Below, piece by piece: positions 38,301 through 51,592 of a DNA stretch of 64,000 nucleotides; the stretch's first letter is position 1; each line of letters begins with the position of its first letter. Source of the DNA: Rhea pennata (taxonomy: Eukaryota > Chordata > Aves > Rheiformes > Rheidae); NCBI RefSeq assembly GCF_028389875.1, contig NC_084687.1, forward strand, positions 8,034,157-8,098,156, given 5' to 3'. Both the position numbers and the translations under genes were made by a program. A model generated the notes under the pieces. The model ran no database searches, was not told the origin of the DNA, and saw only the letters and a program-made list of their open reading frames with translations.

Positions 38301-41300
38301 CAATCGTCTTCAGGCGGACCAGGCGCTTCTTCCTGCCAAGCAGGAAAGCCTCAGGCAAACTGCCCTGCCTCCACTCCCGCACACCATCCCCAGCCACACA
38401 AAGGGGCATGGGGTGCTTACCATAGCCGCATCCCAACTCTGCGCAACATGGCTTGTCTCACCAGTGCTTTTGGAGCACCTTCAAAGCCTAGGCTCCTCCC
38501 CAGACATGGCTGGGGGCTGCTGAACACATACTAAAACCAACCTATTAGCCTAAGCTACTCAGTGCCAGGCTGTACATGGTTCCTGCTTTGGTCTATGCAG
38601 CACTGACTCCACTGTCAGGACATTTCATATCCCTCAGCCCTTACTGTCCTACTGCTGCAGGGCTAGACACAAACCCCTTTTCTCATGTGGAGTCAGGACT
38701 TACCAAGGGAAACAAAGGCAAAAGAAACTAAACCCAGGCTTCAAGGCCCAGCCTGATACCCATTCCACTAGATAGATATAAGTATCCCAGCACACGGAAA
38801 AGCGCTTTTAAACTCTGGTTCCAAGAACTGTGGGGAGAGGCACAGCCAAGAGCACAGGCCACAGCAGAAAGAGTAGCCACAGACTCCAGGCATGGTCTCT
38901 AGAAGTCACGTCTTTCCAGAGAAATAGCTCCAAGTCTCCCTTGCCAATAACCCTGTGGCCATTGTAGCGCTGATGCCCAGGTAAGCAAAGGCTGTCCTTG
39001 CGTGGGGACTGTGGGAAAAGCTGGAGAAGAACCCTTGAAGCGCCCAACAGATGTCATGGGACTAGCAAGGATTTAACCTGTTTCGTGTGATGAGCTGTTT
39101 TCACAGGTCCTGAATTACATTCACTCCAGTTTCTTCCAGATCTGGTTGGGGATGAGCAGACACTGCTGCTCTCTCTTCCCAATACTGCCCTAGTTGTTGC
39201 TCACCGCTTTTCTGCTTTGGCAGTGGTCTCCTCATGCATCATGTGTGTTCTCATTTCCTGGCGTGAGATGGGGCAGATCTCTTCCACATCGAAAGGTGAG
39301 AACTCCTGCCTGATCTCCTCACCTTTCACCTCTGAGGCAAAGACCTTCTCTGCAAAGGACCGCATTGCCTCATCCATCTCTGCAAGGAAAAAGTGCAGGG
39401 TCACGCAGGTACCTGGTTCCCAGCCACCCGAAAAAGAAGGTGCCTCTTACAACCAGCCGAGACCTCAGCTGTCATTTCCTTATGACACCTCTATCTCCAC
39501 TCTGCCTGGAAGACTCTGAGCACCCTCCAAACTTTGAAACAAACTTACAGGGCCTGTGCTGCATCCAGTGGGCTGGAAACAAGCTTAGATACTCCCAGCA
39601 CACCACAGAAGTTGAACACAGCCCACAGTCCTAGAGGAGCATAGAGGCTTAGAAGGGAGTAAGCACTTAAGAAAGGCACTTACGAGAGCACCATCAAGGG
39701 CAGAGGGGAGAGATTGGCAGAGCCCTTCCAGCTTCACAAAACCTAAAACCCTCTTGTTCCACAAGCCACCCAGGCAGGACGAAGACAAAAGTGGAAAATA
39801 AATGATGCTGCAAGACCTGCCTCCCATCCCCTCAAAACACCAACCATGCAGTGCATTGCAGCAAGCTGTGGTGGATCAGGGCCTTGCTGTTACCGCCCAC
39901 CAACTTGCTGCCTAAGGAGAATGGACTAGAACACATAACAGGGTCTGAACCTAGGTTCCCACTGGCTTGAATTGGTTCTGGGGCCTGTTTCTGGTCTAAG
40001 ACTTTAGCAAGTAGGTAAGAGATCATAGATTATGGTCTAAGGCTTCAGAAACTTGGGCTACTAATGCTATGTTAAATAGCTAACTCAAAGAAAGTTGGAC
40101 TGAAACTGTCTAAACACCAGCACACAGCTCCTACAGAGATAGCATTTCAACTCTGCCCTGGCCATAGATGAGCTGTAAGTCACTTTGGCATACTGATCTG
40201 AGCATCTCACATCAAGATAAAACTGCTGTTATGCTAGGTGCATAAGACGAGTGGCTTCTGCAGCTCCTGCAGGGAAGTCAGGTTGCTCTAGAGAACAGGA
40301 AGCAAAGCTTTGGTCAGAATTTGCAGAGGCATCCCCTGAAGCTTCCAGATACTGATGTGCCAACAGGATGCAGAGCAGCAGCAAGGCAGCTGTTGGCCAA
40401 AGCACTGAGCTTCTGCGATCACAACACACCTGAAGAGCTCCTGGAAGGGAGCAGCATGTGGCCTCAGACCCTCTCAGCCCATCACATCCAGCATGCTGCA
40501 AAGGTGCCAACTAACATGGCTCCACAAAAGCGTCCAGGAACTCAAGGCTGGCTGGAGTTGCAGGGAGAAGGGGAAAGGGCGTTGTTAAAAGCCCACGCAA
40601 CGCCAGCAAAATACCACAGAACAAGAACGCAAGGGCTCTATTAAGAACATCTCTTGGAAGCGCACATTTGCATAGCAGCTCGTGGGCACGGAGCAGGCAA
40701 TGGCAGCTTAGCATGAAGCATACAATTGATGCTGACAGATAGACACATGGGACCACACCATTGACATGTCAGGCAGAACACAATCAGCAATGAGGAACAA
40801 AGCAGAAAGGATTGACATGCTTGACAGCAGCACACTAGACCAGGAAGGCATTTTCAGCACTGAACCTGGCCAATTTATGTTCTCTCAGGGTCAGAAGGGG
40901 GGCTCGAGGGGTGTGTGTGTGTGGTGGGGGGGAAGGCAACAGTCTATACCTGTAGCCCTGAACTTGCAGTTCCAAGGTCCTAGCTGTGCATTAGGGGAAA
41001 ACCGTAACACTAGGGCTTCCTTCTCCCACAGCTGAAGCAAAGAGGCTTGTACTGAGCTGTAAACACATGATAAAATTCTGACAGTAGGTTAGTTTCTCAG
41101 CAGTGCAACGTCCCAAAATTAGAATTTCAGTAATACAAATTGTACTGTTGTTAGAAAGCTGCTGTATCATCAATAGGTGCCAACTCATCCTTGTAAGATA
41201 AAGTGTATCTCTTTGCACTATCCCATTATTGACCTCTGTTAAGGACCTGGGATGACAGATGTCTCTGTAAAAACGTTTGCTGCTGACATGTAAGGCTTCA

Positions 41301-44300
41301 GCAAGCATGAAATAAGATGACAGGGGCACAGCCTGAATAAAGAAGATGAAGCATTGTATCTATGCCCTCATGGATCAAACCCATTAGGAATGGGCTGTAT
41401 CCAGAAGAAGTTACTTTGTATTTATTTATTTTTACAGAGGTCTACCCTAAACAAAACAAGTGTGAGGGAAATTGCAGAATGATTTTGCTCCTTCTATAAA
41501 GAGCTCACCTAAACAAGGTCCATTTCCTAAACAGGAGCTCCAGGGTGCTAGGACAATATTTAATAGCAGCTTCATATATCAAAAGACCTAAAGGCTGGCA
41601 CCACTCCATAAAACAGTGAGGGGCACAGGTGGCACTGCTGAAAAATAGCATCTTCTTGAACTGCTGAAAGATCATCATGATCATGTAACTGTTGTCTGTT
41701 TCCAATGATTATGTCCAGTCAGTAATTCAGCAGAGTGTGTAAGTTCAGCATTACTTACCTTTCTCTTCTGCTGTTTGAGATAAAGCAGAAATAAAATAAA
41801 AAGATGTGATCAGCCCTTCAAAACCTAAGCCTTCGTGCTTAATCACCACATCAGTGTCTAAAAAGGGATTATGAAAATACAAATTTTTAGCTAAAGCCTT
41901 CTATTTACAAAAGAAAACACTATTTGTCATTCCATACAATATAAAGATGAAAATTCAGTGCTGTTTTATGACGCCATCTCAGTACTCTTTGCATGAATGA
42001 ACCAACGAACCACATTGCAGATGCCAGTCCAACCTGAGGCACTCTGACAGTACTCAGATGATCCGGCTTCTGCCTCATGGGAAGCTTGGAGTTCCCCTAC
42101 AGCTGCTCAGGAACAGCATTTTGGAGAACCTACATCACCTCAGTCAACACTGCAAGCAATCATTGGATATGCAATCATCTAATAAGACCTGGCCATCTTG
42201 TTAAGTTTCTCTCTAGACCTATACCCAGCAGCAGGGACACAGAAGAGACCATCTGAGAGTCCAGGAACAAAGTCAAGATGGCAAAACAGCATTCTCCTGC
42301 CTGAGTAAAAAAGCAAGTATTTTAGTGACTCAGGGAATCAGTGCTACTTTGCTGTTTTGTCTCTGACTTGCCATCCTTCGTGTTTTAAGGATGGTCATTT
42401 CAAAGATGCTAAGCTTCTCTTTCATTTGCCTGCCAGCTATTGTCACATCTCTAGTTACTCAGTAATAGACAGGAACAGACAACTGAGACATTGCAGCTCC
42501 ACAGATCTTCACTCCTGGTGATACAGGATGGCACCAACATTTGAGGGTGCTGCTCACCCCCTCTCCCTCTAGCTCCCTCCCCCCCCCCCCCAATCATTCA
42601 GAGCGGGGCTCTGGAATCAGTCACCAACTGCTGACTTCCCAAATCCCAGAGTGCAGAATATGCACTCCTGGCATTTGAACTCTGTATTCATTTGCAAACC
42701 AAGTATTTCAGAAATGCCTGGTTTGATCTTTCACCTCTTAGTGGATAAAAGTTACACTCATGAAGGTCAAACTCCACCTAATGTTGCAGGGCCAGGCTTC
42801 AGTGCTAGCTTCACTTATCAGGACACTGTCTATCACAATATACAGCAACTAAACACGCTCATATCAGCCCCATTAGGTGCTGATGTTCTTCAGGGCTCTG
42901 AAACAGTGGTTACATGCCCCTCTGTGAGGCCTGGCTGGCCTTGCCTCTGATGCCCAGCTTGTGTTTCCCATGCCCTGAGGTGCAGCACACAATGGCCCCT
43001 GAGCTCAGCCAGGCTGACCAGAGGCACCCAAAATCCCTCTGACCTCTTCTACAATGATTTAGTGGTATCATGATACTGCAAGAGCAATAATATTTTTTTT
43101 TCAGTACAAGTAGAACACAAGATGTAAATGATACTGTCATTTCTTTGCTGTACCCTCTAAAAATGTCTCTGAGCAGGAAGAGAAATCCTCAAAGACCCAG
43201 CTATGTCCCCTAGACTGCAAAGATACTGTACCATCAAAGTCTCAGAGCAAGCTTGCTAGCCTGCAGCCTCTGTGGCTCCTTGCTTCACTTTAGCTTTCAG
43301 ACCTACCTGGAATTTTCACCCGAGACATCTTTGCAGCAAGTTTGCAGAGCCCCAGATAACACCCTACCACAACAGGGCACAAGTAGCGGACTAACCACAG
43401 AGCAGGCTACAACCAGTTTCATGGCTTTCCCTTGCCTGTAACCAGACTCTATCACTCTAAAAGGAGAAGGGAGGTCAACCATAGGACTATTTAAAGTGCA
43501 GCCACAAGCACTTGCAGTGAAACAGGTGAAGCTAGGGCTCGAGTTTAACTTTTTTTTTTCCCCTCCTCACATCAGGCCTTCCTTTCATATTCAGTAGTAT
43601 TTCACCTGTTGTCTAGGCAAATTATCACATCTGGGAGCAATTAATTTTTCTAAAGTGAGACTGTAGAAGTCAGTCTTTTAAGAGACACTAGAACTGATGT
43701 CTTGTGTGCTGAACCAGTAGTTTAAAGGAAATCTTGATGCACAAGGCTGACGTTTTAATCAGCCTTTTGGCCCACAGCTTCTGTTCCAAGTAGAAATGGT
43801 GAACTCCCATCAACTAGTGTCCTATTCAGAGAAAGCTTTAGCTGAGCGAAGGATCTCATTGAAAGACTGGATTTTAGCTACAAGAGGTGCATAGATGTCC
43901 TCATATCTTCCCAGCTGAATGAAACAGGGGGGAGTGTGGAACCAGGAAAGTACAAGGAGTAAGGTATAATTTTGTTCCTGAGCTTGTCCAGAATTGCTTT
44001 TATTAAATTTTGAATTGCAGCCAAGTGATTTTCAGTTAGCTGGCAAGCCTAGGTATTGCATAACTGCATATGGTAAACCATAAGCATGGCATATCTTGTA
44101 GCAACCAGCGTTTAGCGCAATCCAAGGCGTGGCAGAAAACTCTCCTCGAAGCTCCACAAGGCTTGTAGTGTCTTGGTTCTGGCAAGGAAGGGTATCACTT
44201 TGGGAAATGCCTCCTAGTGCCCAGCATTAAGCAGATTCTCTCTAGCATACAGGCAATGAAGACTGCACCCAGTCCTTGTGAATCTCTTCAACTCTTGTTC

Positions 44301-45702
44301 AGATCTCTCACATGGTACCGGAAAACAGTTCCTGTCTGTGGAAAACAGTTTGTATTTGTACTGCCCTGCATGTTGCCACAGTTGCTCTAAGCTTCTGAGT
44401 CAGCTTCCTGGTGGGAAACAGTGAGCCTAAACTGGTCAGCAGAACACAATGCTTTTGGTTTGAAAAGGGTCTTTTCCTGTTTGTTTACACCTTGTTGCTT
44501 GCTGGAGCTGGAGATAAACTGTACTGAGATCAAGTAAAGAATCTAGGGGTATATGTCAGCACAATCCAGCTGCTCATTTAAAAGGTGACTTCGGAAACAG
44601 AATAACCCGTACCCCTGAAAAAGGCAAGGTGGTCTGGAATTATACATGCATGTAAGGGCTTCCTGTGCTATCTTCAGTAGGAATAGCTAAGACAAGACCT
44701 TGTCCTGAAGAAGACTGAATAAGTGGAAGAGTTACTTGCATAAGAGTTAGAAATAAGGTGCAAATCACAGATTGATTTTGTCTAGGGACACACAGGAAGC
44801 CTGTGGCACAACTAATCAGTGAAGTCATGCGAGTTGAAACCTGCACCAGCATCTGCAGATGAGATCATTTCCAAAGCACTCAGCAACTCTTTCTGGAAGA
44901 TCACTACTCAGTGTGCATAACCTCAAGACAGACTGGGTTACAACTAGGGCATTCTCCAGAATTCAGGGAGTTTTAGCCCCACTTCCCAGGTATTTACCAA
45001 GAATATCAATTGGTTCAACTCCCCAACAAGCAAAGGTGCTGACAATAGGACAACACTAGGATGCTGTTGCAGTCTTGGTCTCCAGTACCTAATCTCCTCT
45101 CATGCTGATCAGCAGTCTTCAGTTTCTGAATTACTTTTGTCCTTACTGATTTCTTTGCAAGTTCCCAAGTCACATTATTAACTATTTCATTAAAAACCTA
45201 TAAAAAACAGCTCCTGCTTGTTTGCTTTCCCATAGATTGTATCTGCCCCGAACCTTCTTGGATATAATATCAAGATCTTGAGATTCACATCTGAAACCAA
45301 AAATAACCTTTGGGTGCAGAGGTCACCTTTTTAAACCACAGGGTCAAATTAACAGGGTTCATGGTAGAAATATGAGTAAAGGTTGATCACGCTGTGCTAA
45401 AGTTAGAACTACAGCCTCTTTAAACTGAAGTAACTGGATGCAAACATGCTACCTTCCCATTCTTTTTCAGCTGGAAACTGAGCAATTCACACCCAAAGCG
45501 TTCACAGTGGCTCTAACAGTCATTCCCCACCACCACCACCACCACCACCACCTCCTCCTCCTTGGAACTCTGAGCTGCCTTCATTCTGCATATGTCTAGT
45601 CAAAGGGAGAAAAATAAATAAATAAATAAAGCTAAACATACCAGAAATTTGGGTAGAGAATTTAGCAGGATCTTCCTCCAGTTTCCTCAGGAGACCAGCC
45701 AT
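32353..45702 (-). CDS. AMPD1: AMPD1, muscle AMP deaminase, 16 exons
   Basis: AMPD1 deaminates AMP to IMP in the purine nucleotide cycle of skeletal muscle (cytosolic, Zn-dependent). Exons in transcript order: 45702-45642 (inferred), 41770-41759, 39379-39205, 38332-38167, 37215-37053, 36825-36606, 36222-36093, 35820-35626, 35396-35265, 35165-35002, 34868-34742, 34298-34135, 33726-33606, 33149-32976, 32804-32694 and 32568-32353. Phases close to 776 aa in 16 exons, the human exon count. The metal motif [17 protein letters not shown] gives His313 and His315. Other core motifs are [30 protein letters not shown] and the signature [11 protein letters not shown] at 655-665. [12 protein letters not shown] and [19 protein letters not shown] mark the AMPD1-type N-terminus. 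The C-terminus reads [10 protein letters not shown] and then a 21-residue acidic, Gly/Ala-rich tail, against two residues in human. Only exon 1 is uncertain. Confidence 0.94.
41759..41770 (-). CDS. AMPD1: AMPD1 12-nt microexon (exon 2)
   Basis: The exon CAGAAGAGAAAG lies between ctttatctcaaacag and gtaagtaa. It contributes A-E-E-K in phase 1-1, exactly where mammalian AMPD1 has its 12-nt exon 2 (AEEK). Because the exon itself starts CAG, the acceptor is a NAGNAG pair. Splicing at the second AG would give a 9-nt exon and drop the alanine. Confidence 0.85.
45527..45562. repeat. (CCA)n(CTC)n trinucleotide microsatellite
   Basis: About nine CCA units run straight into CTC units. The tract lies in AMPD1 intron 1, about 80 nt past the candidate exon 1 donor. 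Confidence 0.9.
45642..45702 (-). CDS. AMPD1: AMPD1 first coding exon (candidate)
   Basis: The ATG at 45702 has A at -3 and G at +4. The exon encodes [20 protein letters not shown] plus one base, then a donor TCTG-gtatgt after 45642. Its phase-1 end joins the microexon to give A-E-E-K, as in human (PAEEK). The residues before that do not resemble human MPLFKLP, so identity rests on phase, Kozak context, position and the upstream TATA box. Confidence 0.6.
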
Positions 45703-45911
45703 ATTAGCTGTCTAAATAGAAGCCTAGGGCAACTTTTGCTAGAAAGCAGTTTTACTCCTGCAGTGTGCTCTGCCACAGCAACTTGCACTAAAGGGAGGCT
45801 CAGCAGGCTCCTCTTGCACACCACTCTTAGATATCCATTGCAGACTCCTCCAGGGCTGTCTAACTCAGTGGCTGACAACAGATTGTTCAGATATATTAGC
45901 CTCTCTTCTGG

Positions 45912-45946
<35 letters not shown>

Positions 45947-45947
45947 G
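45912..45947. repeat. (CA)n followed by poly(A)
   Basis: CA repeats run into about 21 A residues on the plus strand. On the AMPD1 strand this is a long T tract then GT repeats and gccag, which resembles a splice acceptor. It could mark a 5' UTR exon border, which I did not call. Confidence 0.85.
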
Positions 45948-46029
45948 GATAAGAGGCCTTTGATAAGATGTGAGCTGGTTTCCAGGAACAGATCATTATA
46001 GATGACAATCATACTAGAGGGAAGTTCTC

Positions 46030-46035
46030 TTTATA
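46030..46035 (-). promoter_or_regulatory. TATA box of AMPD1 (candidate)
   Basis: TTTATA on the plus strand reads TATAAA (in cttataaag) on the gene strand, about 330 bp upstream of the candidate ATG. Transcription would start near 46000. A CAGCTG E-box at 46366-46371 fits a muscle gene. There is no CpG island here, unlike the other promoters in the window. Confidence 0.45.
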
Positions 46036-46039
46036 AGCC

Positions 46040-49000
46040 AGGAGAGCCCCTGCCTTTAAGCACCCGTTCATAAGATTCTGAACCTCTCCTTTTGATGCAG
46101 ACAATAGCTATTGCAGCTACTTGATGCAAGTTCAACAAAGCTCTGAACATCAGGAGAAGCGGATCTTTCTGACAATGAATCTTTCAAGAGCAAACCTCAT
46201 CCAGAGCCTTTAGTTCCAACCTCTTGGCACATGATGAGCTTAATCTATGCAGGGCAGCACCTTTTGCTTTACTGTGTCACCTTTTCCTCAGACTGCAGCC
46301 CTGTGTCAGGCTGTGCAACAACAGCTATCCTGTGGAAACTGGTATGAGCTGGGGTTACTGTCTCACAGCTGGGTAGATACCGCTACACTGCCTAGAGAGA
46401 ACAAGTACAAGGTGACTATTCTGATCCCACTCACATTATTTGTGGAAATAACAAACAATGTCATAACCAAACTGGACTTTCTGCGGACACTGAAGATGGC
46501 AAGAATATCTGGAATACTTAGCAGTGAAGACAGGTGGAGACCTACTGCTGGGGGCGGGGGAAGAGATGCAGCAGTCTAGGCTGAACATCTCCCCTTTGCA
46601 GCTCTGGTTTCTGACACCCAGGCTAAGGGATAACACTGTATTACTCGTCATTCAGAAGAGGTGGTGCTTCAACCCTACCTTGCAGTGTCTCTAGACTCCA
46701 GTACTCTGAGTATGCACAGTTCACAGTAGGAACCAGCCAGTAAGTACACAAAGGTGAAAATCTCAAAATCAAATATGACTTTTTTCTTTTAAGTTAAAAG
46801 TGCTGTTCAACAGCTGCTTTATGGCATAGTTTATTTTTTAGCTCTTTACACACAGAAAACAGATTGGACTCTGTGTTCCAAAAGTCTCACACAATGTTAG
46901 AAGAAACACACTTAAGCAGAGTCATGCAACACAGCATTGCCTGACATAGGAGAAAAGCCAACATCAAATCATTTATGACTGAACTAAATAATTTAGAAGC
47001 CTAATGGAGAACATGATTTGGACACAATAAAAACTTAATAGCTGATTTCACTCCTGGAACACTGAGTAGAAAGATCTCCTCTCCTGTTTTCGCTCTTGGA
47101 AAGTTCCTTTCCAAGGACAAAATCCACAAAAATGTTACGAGATCCCTCACTGCAAACATAAAGACTCAACAGTAACTTAATGTGACAACACAGATTGGTG
47201 AAGTCATTAAATTCACACTAAGAAACAAACTTACAGTGTATCTTAAAGTAGATTTCACCTGTCACTGGTGCTACAGCAAACATGATACAGCCATTCATGC
47301 TACATTACAGAATCAACAATTTGAGTAAGTCCAGATCCTGTTAAGAAAACACAAATAGCACTAACAAGCTTTCTACAAGCCAGTTGTGGATCCCTCCCTC
47401 AGATCACTACTACAAAAGAAATGACTAAGTAATTCAGAGTTTATTCTTTAAAAAAGTTATTTAAGAGGCAAAATAATTTATTTAACTCCCAACAAAAAAG
47501 ATGTGTTATAGAAAGCAAATAATTTTACAAAGTGACAACAATTTATCCCTCGGATGTGAAGTCCAGATCCCAACACTGCTCAAGATTCCTGGCTGTTGTA
47601 CACAAACAGGCTTGGGAAGCAAAGAAGGACCAAGTAGACAGTTAGAATATAATTCAAACTTTAATTACTCTCCCTTCTCCCATAGGGCTGAAATTGCTTG
47701 AAATCCGTTTCTAATTGAACTATACGTAAAAGTAGTGACAGCTCGAGCACCATAGTTACTATCCAAAGCCCTACTTACGACAGCAAAATAAAATCTGAGC
47801 ACCATAGTTTAAGCAAGATCATGGTGTGAGGACACTAACAGGAACAAACTAGAGTGTTACACTATCTGATTAAATAGTTGTTCTCAGTCCATAAAAACAG
47901 GAACATTTATTTCTTCTGTTGTTTGCACCCTAACTTTCTTTAATATTTTACCTCAATCAGGTTATTTATGCCCATTTTTCTTAGTCAGTATAGTGAAACT
48001 AGCCTGGCACTAGCAAAGTCTTGTGTTGGTAGTTCTAAACACCAACATTCAGAATAAATCTACAAAACTGCTTTTTCCAGGAACTTGCCTTGTGCAAAAA
48101 TTTTTGTGCTTATAATCTCTCCAAAAACTCCTGGGGTTTGGTGCTTCCAGTGCTCAGTGCTCTAGGACTTGCCAGTAAAAAACAGGATAACATTTGGCCA
48201 ATCATCCACTAGCAAATCCAGAATCAAGTATTTTTAAAGAAGCCAGGTGGATTTTATACTTGAAAATCACAGCTAGCAAAGTCCTGATTAAAGTACATCC
48301 AACTTGTGTTGTTTCCAGTAAACACACTACCTTCCCAAATCCAACTCAACATCATTAACAGACACTGAGTGACCTGTAAAACAGTTATTATGTTATTATA
48401 CTAGGGACACTTCTAAGAGATCAGAACAGCTCTGATCAGACAAGCTGAGATATAGCTATCTGATGCTGTTTTAAAAGAGCATCCTGTGTGGGAGAACCAT
48501 ACAACAGAGAGGAGTGAAGGAAAACATAGTACATGGGAACATATGTGTTCCTGTTGTACCTCCCGGCATCAACACTGACATGAAGATGACAATCTGGAGC
48601 ACCTGCAGGTCAGGAACACACAGGAAGGCTTTGCTACCTTGGTATGTGAATAATGAACTTGACTTAACCAGAAGAAATTTATATCTTTTTAATGACCCCA
48701 TTGACTTTGAAACTAGGCTTGATGAAATGGCCATAAAGAGCCCACCAAGGCAGGAGGAGACTGCACAAAGTTCTCCTCCTACTCTCATCAGACCCAGCCA
48801 CAGACTGCAGCTGCAGGACCAAGTGTAGACTCAGGACACAAGAACTTTTCTGTTGGCACTGAAACTTCCCTGTCGGACCAGCAAACTGTCTGCTCCATGT
48901 TTCTGCTCAAACACGTTTTCCTTGATCAAAACAGCTGCCTCAGATCCTAGAGTGGGAAGCAAGATGACCATGTAAACACAGGTCTCTAGTAGCAGGTTGT

Positions 49001-51580
49001 GCCAAGAGTGTGCCAGACATTTGCACCTTACTTAGAACACGTGCATTCACTCAGTGGGCTGAACCAAGTGGTAAAGGTAGCACTTGTCACTGCAACACCA
49101 CAGAACTCCATAAAACGTTACGATGTTCTGTTCATTAATCCTGACACCCAGACCTAAATACACAAGAAGATGGCTCTCTAAGACCTGACTTGTGTCCCGA
49201 TGCATCATGTGATGCATATGCATTAGGTGCAGCCAGTGATCTTCACTGACTATAATTACTCTTAAATGTAATGAGAGACTGGGCACAACGAATTATTTCA
49301 TGCTCATGCCTGGTAAAATACCCCAGTTATATAAAACTTGCTTATATAATCCTATGGGAAAATTACCTGCAGAGGTTAGCTCTGCAGGATCCTAAAAGCT
49401 AGTGCATTCTCCTCTACAGTATTATTGGTGAAATACATACTGATCAACCCTTACCAGGCCTCCTTCCCCTTTAGATTTTATGTAGCCCAAAATAACATAG
49501 ATGCATTTATCAGCTCCCATACAAATCTGAGAATTCCCAACTTTGGGGTAATAAAGTTAGTTCTTTTTTAATAACACCTAGAACATGCCACACAATGTAC
49601 AGAGATGATTCTTGGAGGCACTTACACGTACTTATGATGTACCTCCAGCCAAAAGGAATATTTACATTTTCATACTTGCCCATGCAATCTTTAGACCCCA
49701 GCTGCAAAGGATTTCCCAGGGCCATGGACACCAGCCAGTCATACTCTGAACACTGGAATCCTGTCTGCCAGGAAAGAAACTCTTAGTTTTCCAAAATAAT
49801 ACAACAAACATACACGAACGCAGGGGTAACAAGAACTCACCATCTTGGCATATTGGGAACTCCACACTGGAGTGCTCCAAAATGCTGACTACATGTGGCC
49901 AGAGATATATCCCAAAAGTTCTCTCATAATACTCTTTGCATATGTAATTTCATTAAGTGGACAACAGTATGTCACACAACTCCACTTAGCAACAGTCAGT
50001 CAGCCCTTGCCACAGAGCTCAAAGATTGCTTTCACACATAACTATCTTCTCATATGAGGAAAACACACACACAGATTGTAGTTTAGGCATAACAGCCCAG
50101 ATTTCAAAAGTAATGATTATGCCAAATGCTTAGCTGGCAGGCAAGGGATGCAAATGAACTTAACTCAGGTCACAATGCTCTATATAATGCTGCCCATCGC
50201 TGTGTATGCTGCTGATAAATCATGTTTTATGTAAAAATATTTTAATCCATATTGTATCATATCAATAAAGACTAAAATAACTTGCAAAAGTATGTATTAG
50301 AAGTATCAAGGGTAAAAGGGTGATATAGCTTGATATCCCACACTCTAAGAAGAGGATTAAGATTGTATATAGTAAAGGAAGTAGTATTAGAAGGAATAAA
50401 TCTCTCAATATTTACTGATGTCTAATTTCTATTGGAGACTGGAAACTCCAGATTAAGATGTACAAATCTGACACAAACAAACTGAAATTAAGCCTTCAGC
50501 AATTTCCACACTCCTGCTGGGTTGGCAGACTGGCCAAATACACCCCCTGTTTCCTCAAGACTTATTACTCCCCCATACTCAACACTGCTCCATCAGACAG
50601 AAACAAGAATTTGCCTTTGCTGTAGGATGCACTGTCTGAGCCCACAGGACAGAATTCAGTATCAGTAGCACACAGACTAGAAAAGTACACATTTTCTAAG
50701 AAATATCAGTAGATTTTGCAACAGTGATCACACATGTATGTCCCAATTATAAGAGGTGACAGTGTTTTGTTCTAGGAAGAACTCAAGAGACTCACGCAAT
50801 AATTTTCTTGTACTCTGAGGCTGTTAAAACAGGTTCCAGATTCCCATCAGCATATCATACACCTATGAATACACCACTGAACTCACTCCTTCCTCATTTT
50901 GCAAGGATGCTGCAACCAGAATCAGCTCAGTTTTCTGTTGCAGCTCATTGCCCTGCTCCCCTCAGCCTCAACATACTAAATCTGTGGCAACTACTATACC
51001 TGTTACAATAAACCTGAAATTCCAGACTCCTTCCCTGACAAGGAGACTTACTAACTACATTTTACAGAGAAAAAATTTGAAGAGACTGTATTTAAAGTCT
51101 GGTGATATGACAAAATAATTCAGAAAAAAATAATTTGCAAATTAAGGACAGAGTTGAACAACAGCTGTCCAAATGAACTAACCTCCAGTTACTAGACTAG
51201 CTATTGAGAAGCCACTCAAGAACACTGGCAGTCAATGTTAAAATGAGCAAGTGGCTAATATGGTCCAACTTGGAAGAGATCTGAATGCTGTAGAAAAGCA
51301 GTAAAGAATATATACAATTCCACATACAAAGAGAGTCAAAAATGGATGCAGTACATTGTTCTCCCTTGTTCAAGAGTCTTACAAACTGAATTTTCCAGCC
51401 TACAAATTCCTGCGGTGGCATCCTGTTGTGCAAAGAGATTATCCACATTCTTCTCAAGGCTTGACTGCTTAAGACAATGAGCTTCCAAAAAATCCCAGTC
51501 CTTAAGTTTCCCTTAGCCTGACAGAATAGAGTACAATTCCAAATCTTCTTAGCAAACAGGCACTTAAATAGCAAAGATAC
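46040..51580. other. AMPD1-NRAS intergenic region and possible distal NRAS 3' UTR
   Basis: No supported gene is seen. Reading frames such as 48514-48828 on the plus strand and 46247-46579 show no recognised family or splice structure. An ATTAAA on the minus strand near 50244 could serve as a distal NRAS poly(A) signal. No CR1 or other repeat was recognised. Confidence 0.6.
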
Positions 51581-51586
51581 CTCATT

Positions 51587-51592
51587 TTTATT
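51587..51592 (-). terminator. NRAS: NRAS poly(A) signal AATAAA (candidate)
   Basis: This is the first canonical AATAAA on the gene strand after the NRAS stop, giving a 3' UTR of about 1.08 kb. Mammalian NRAS uses long, alternative 3' UTRs, so a second downstream site may also exist. Confidence 0.55.

Larger units (their letters stand above)
39380..45641 (-). other. AMPD1: AMPD1 introns 1 and 2
   Basis: Apart from the microexon at 41759-41770 this span shows no coding exon. It holds simple repeats: GT/G-rich at 40911-40931, a poly(C) run near 42580-42591, a CCA/CTC tract at 45527-45562, and AAAT repeats at 45612-45629. I recognised no interspersed element. Confidence 0.7.

Noticed and set aside
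48514-48828. 104-aa plus-strand frame in the AMPD1-NRAS gap
   Set aside because: It has no recognisable domain, no splice or promoter context, and its length is expected by chance in this much non-coding DNA.
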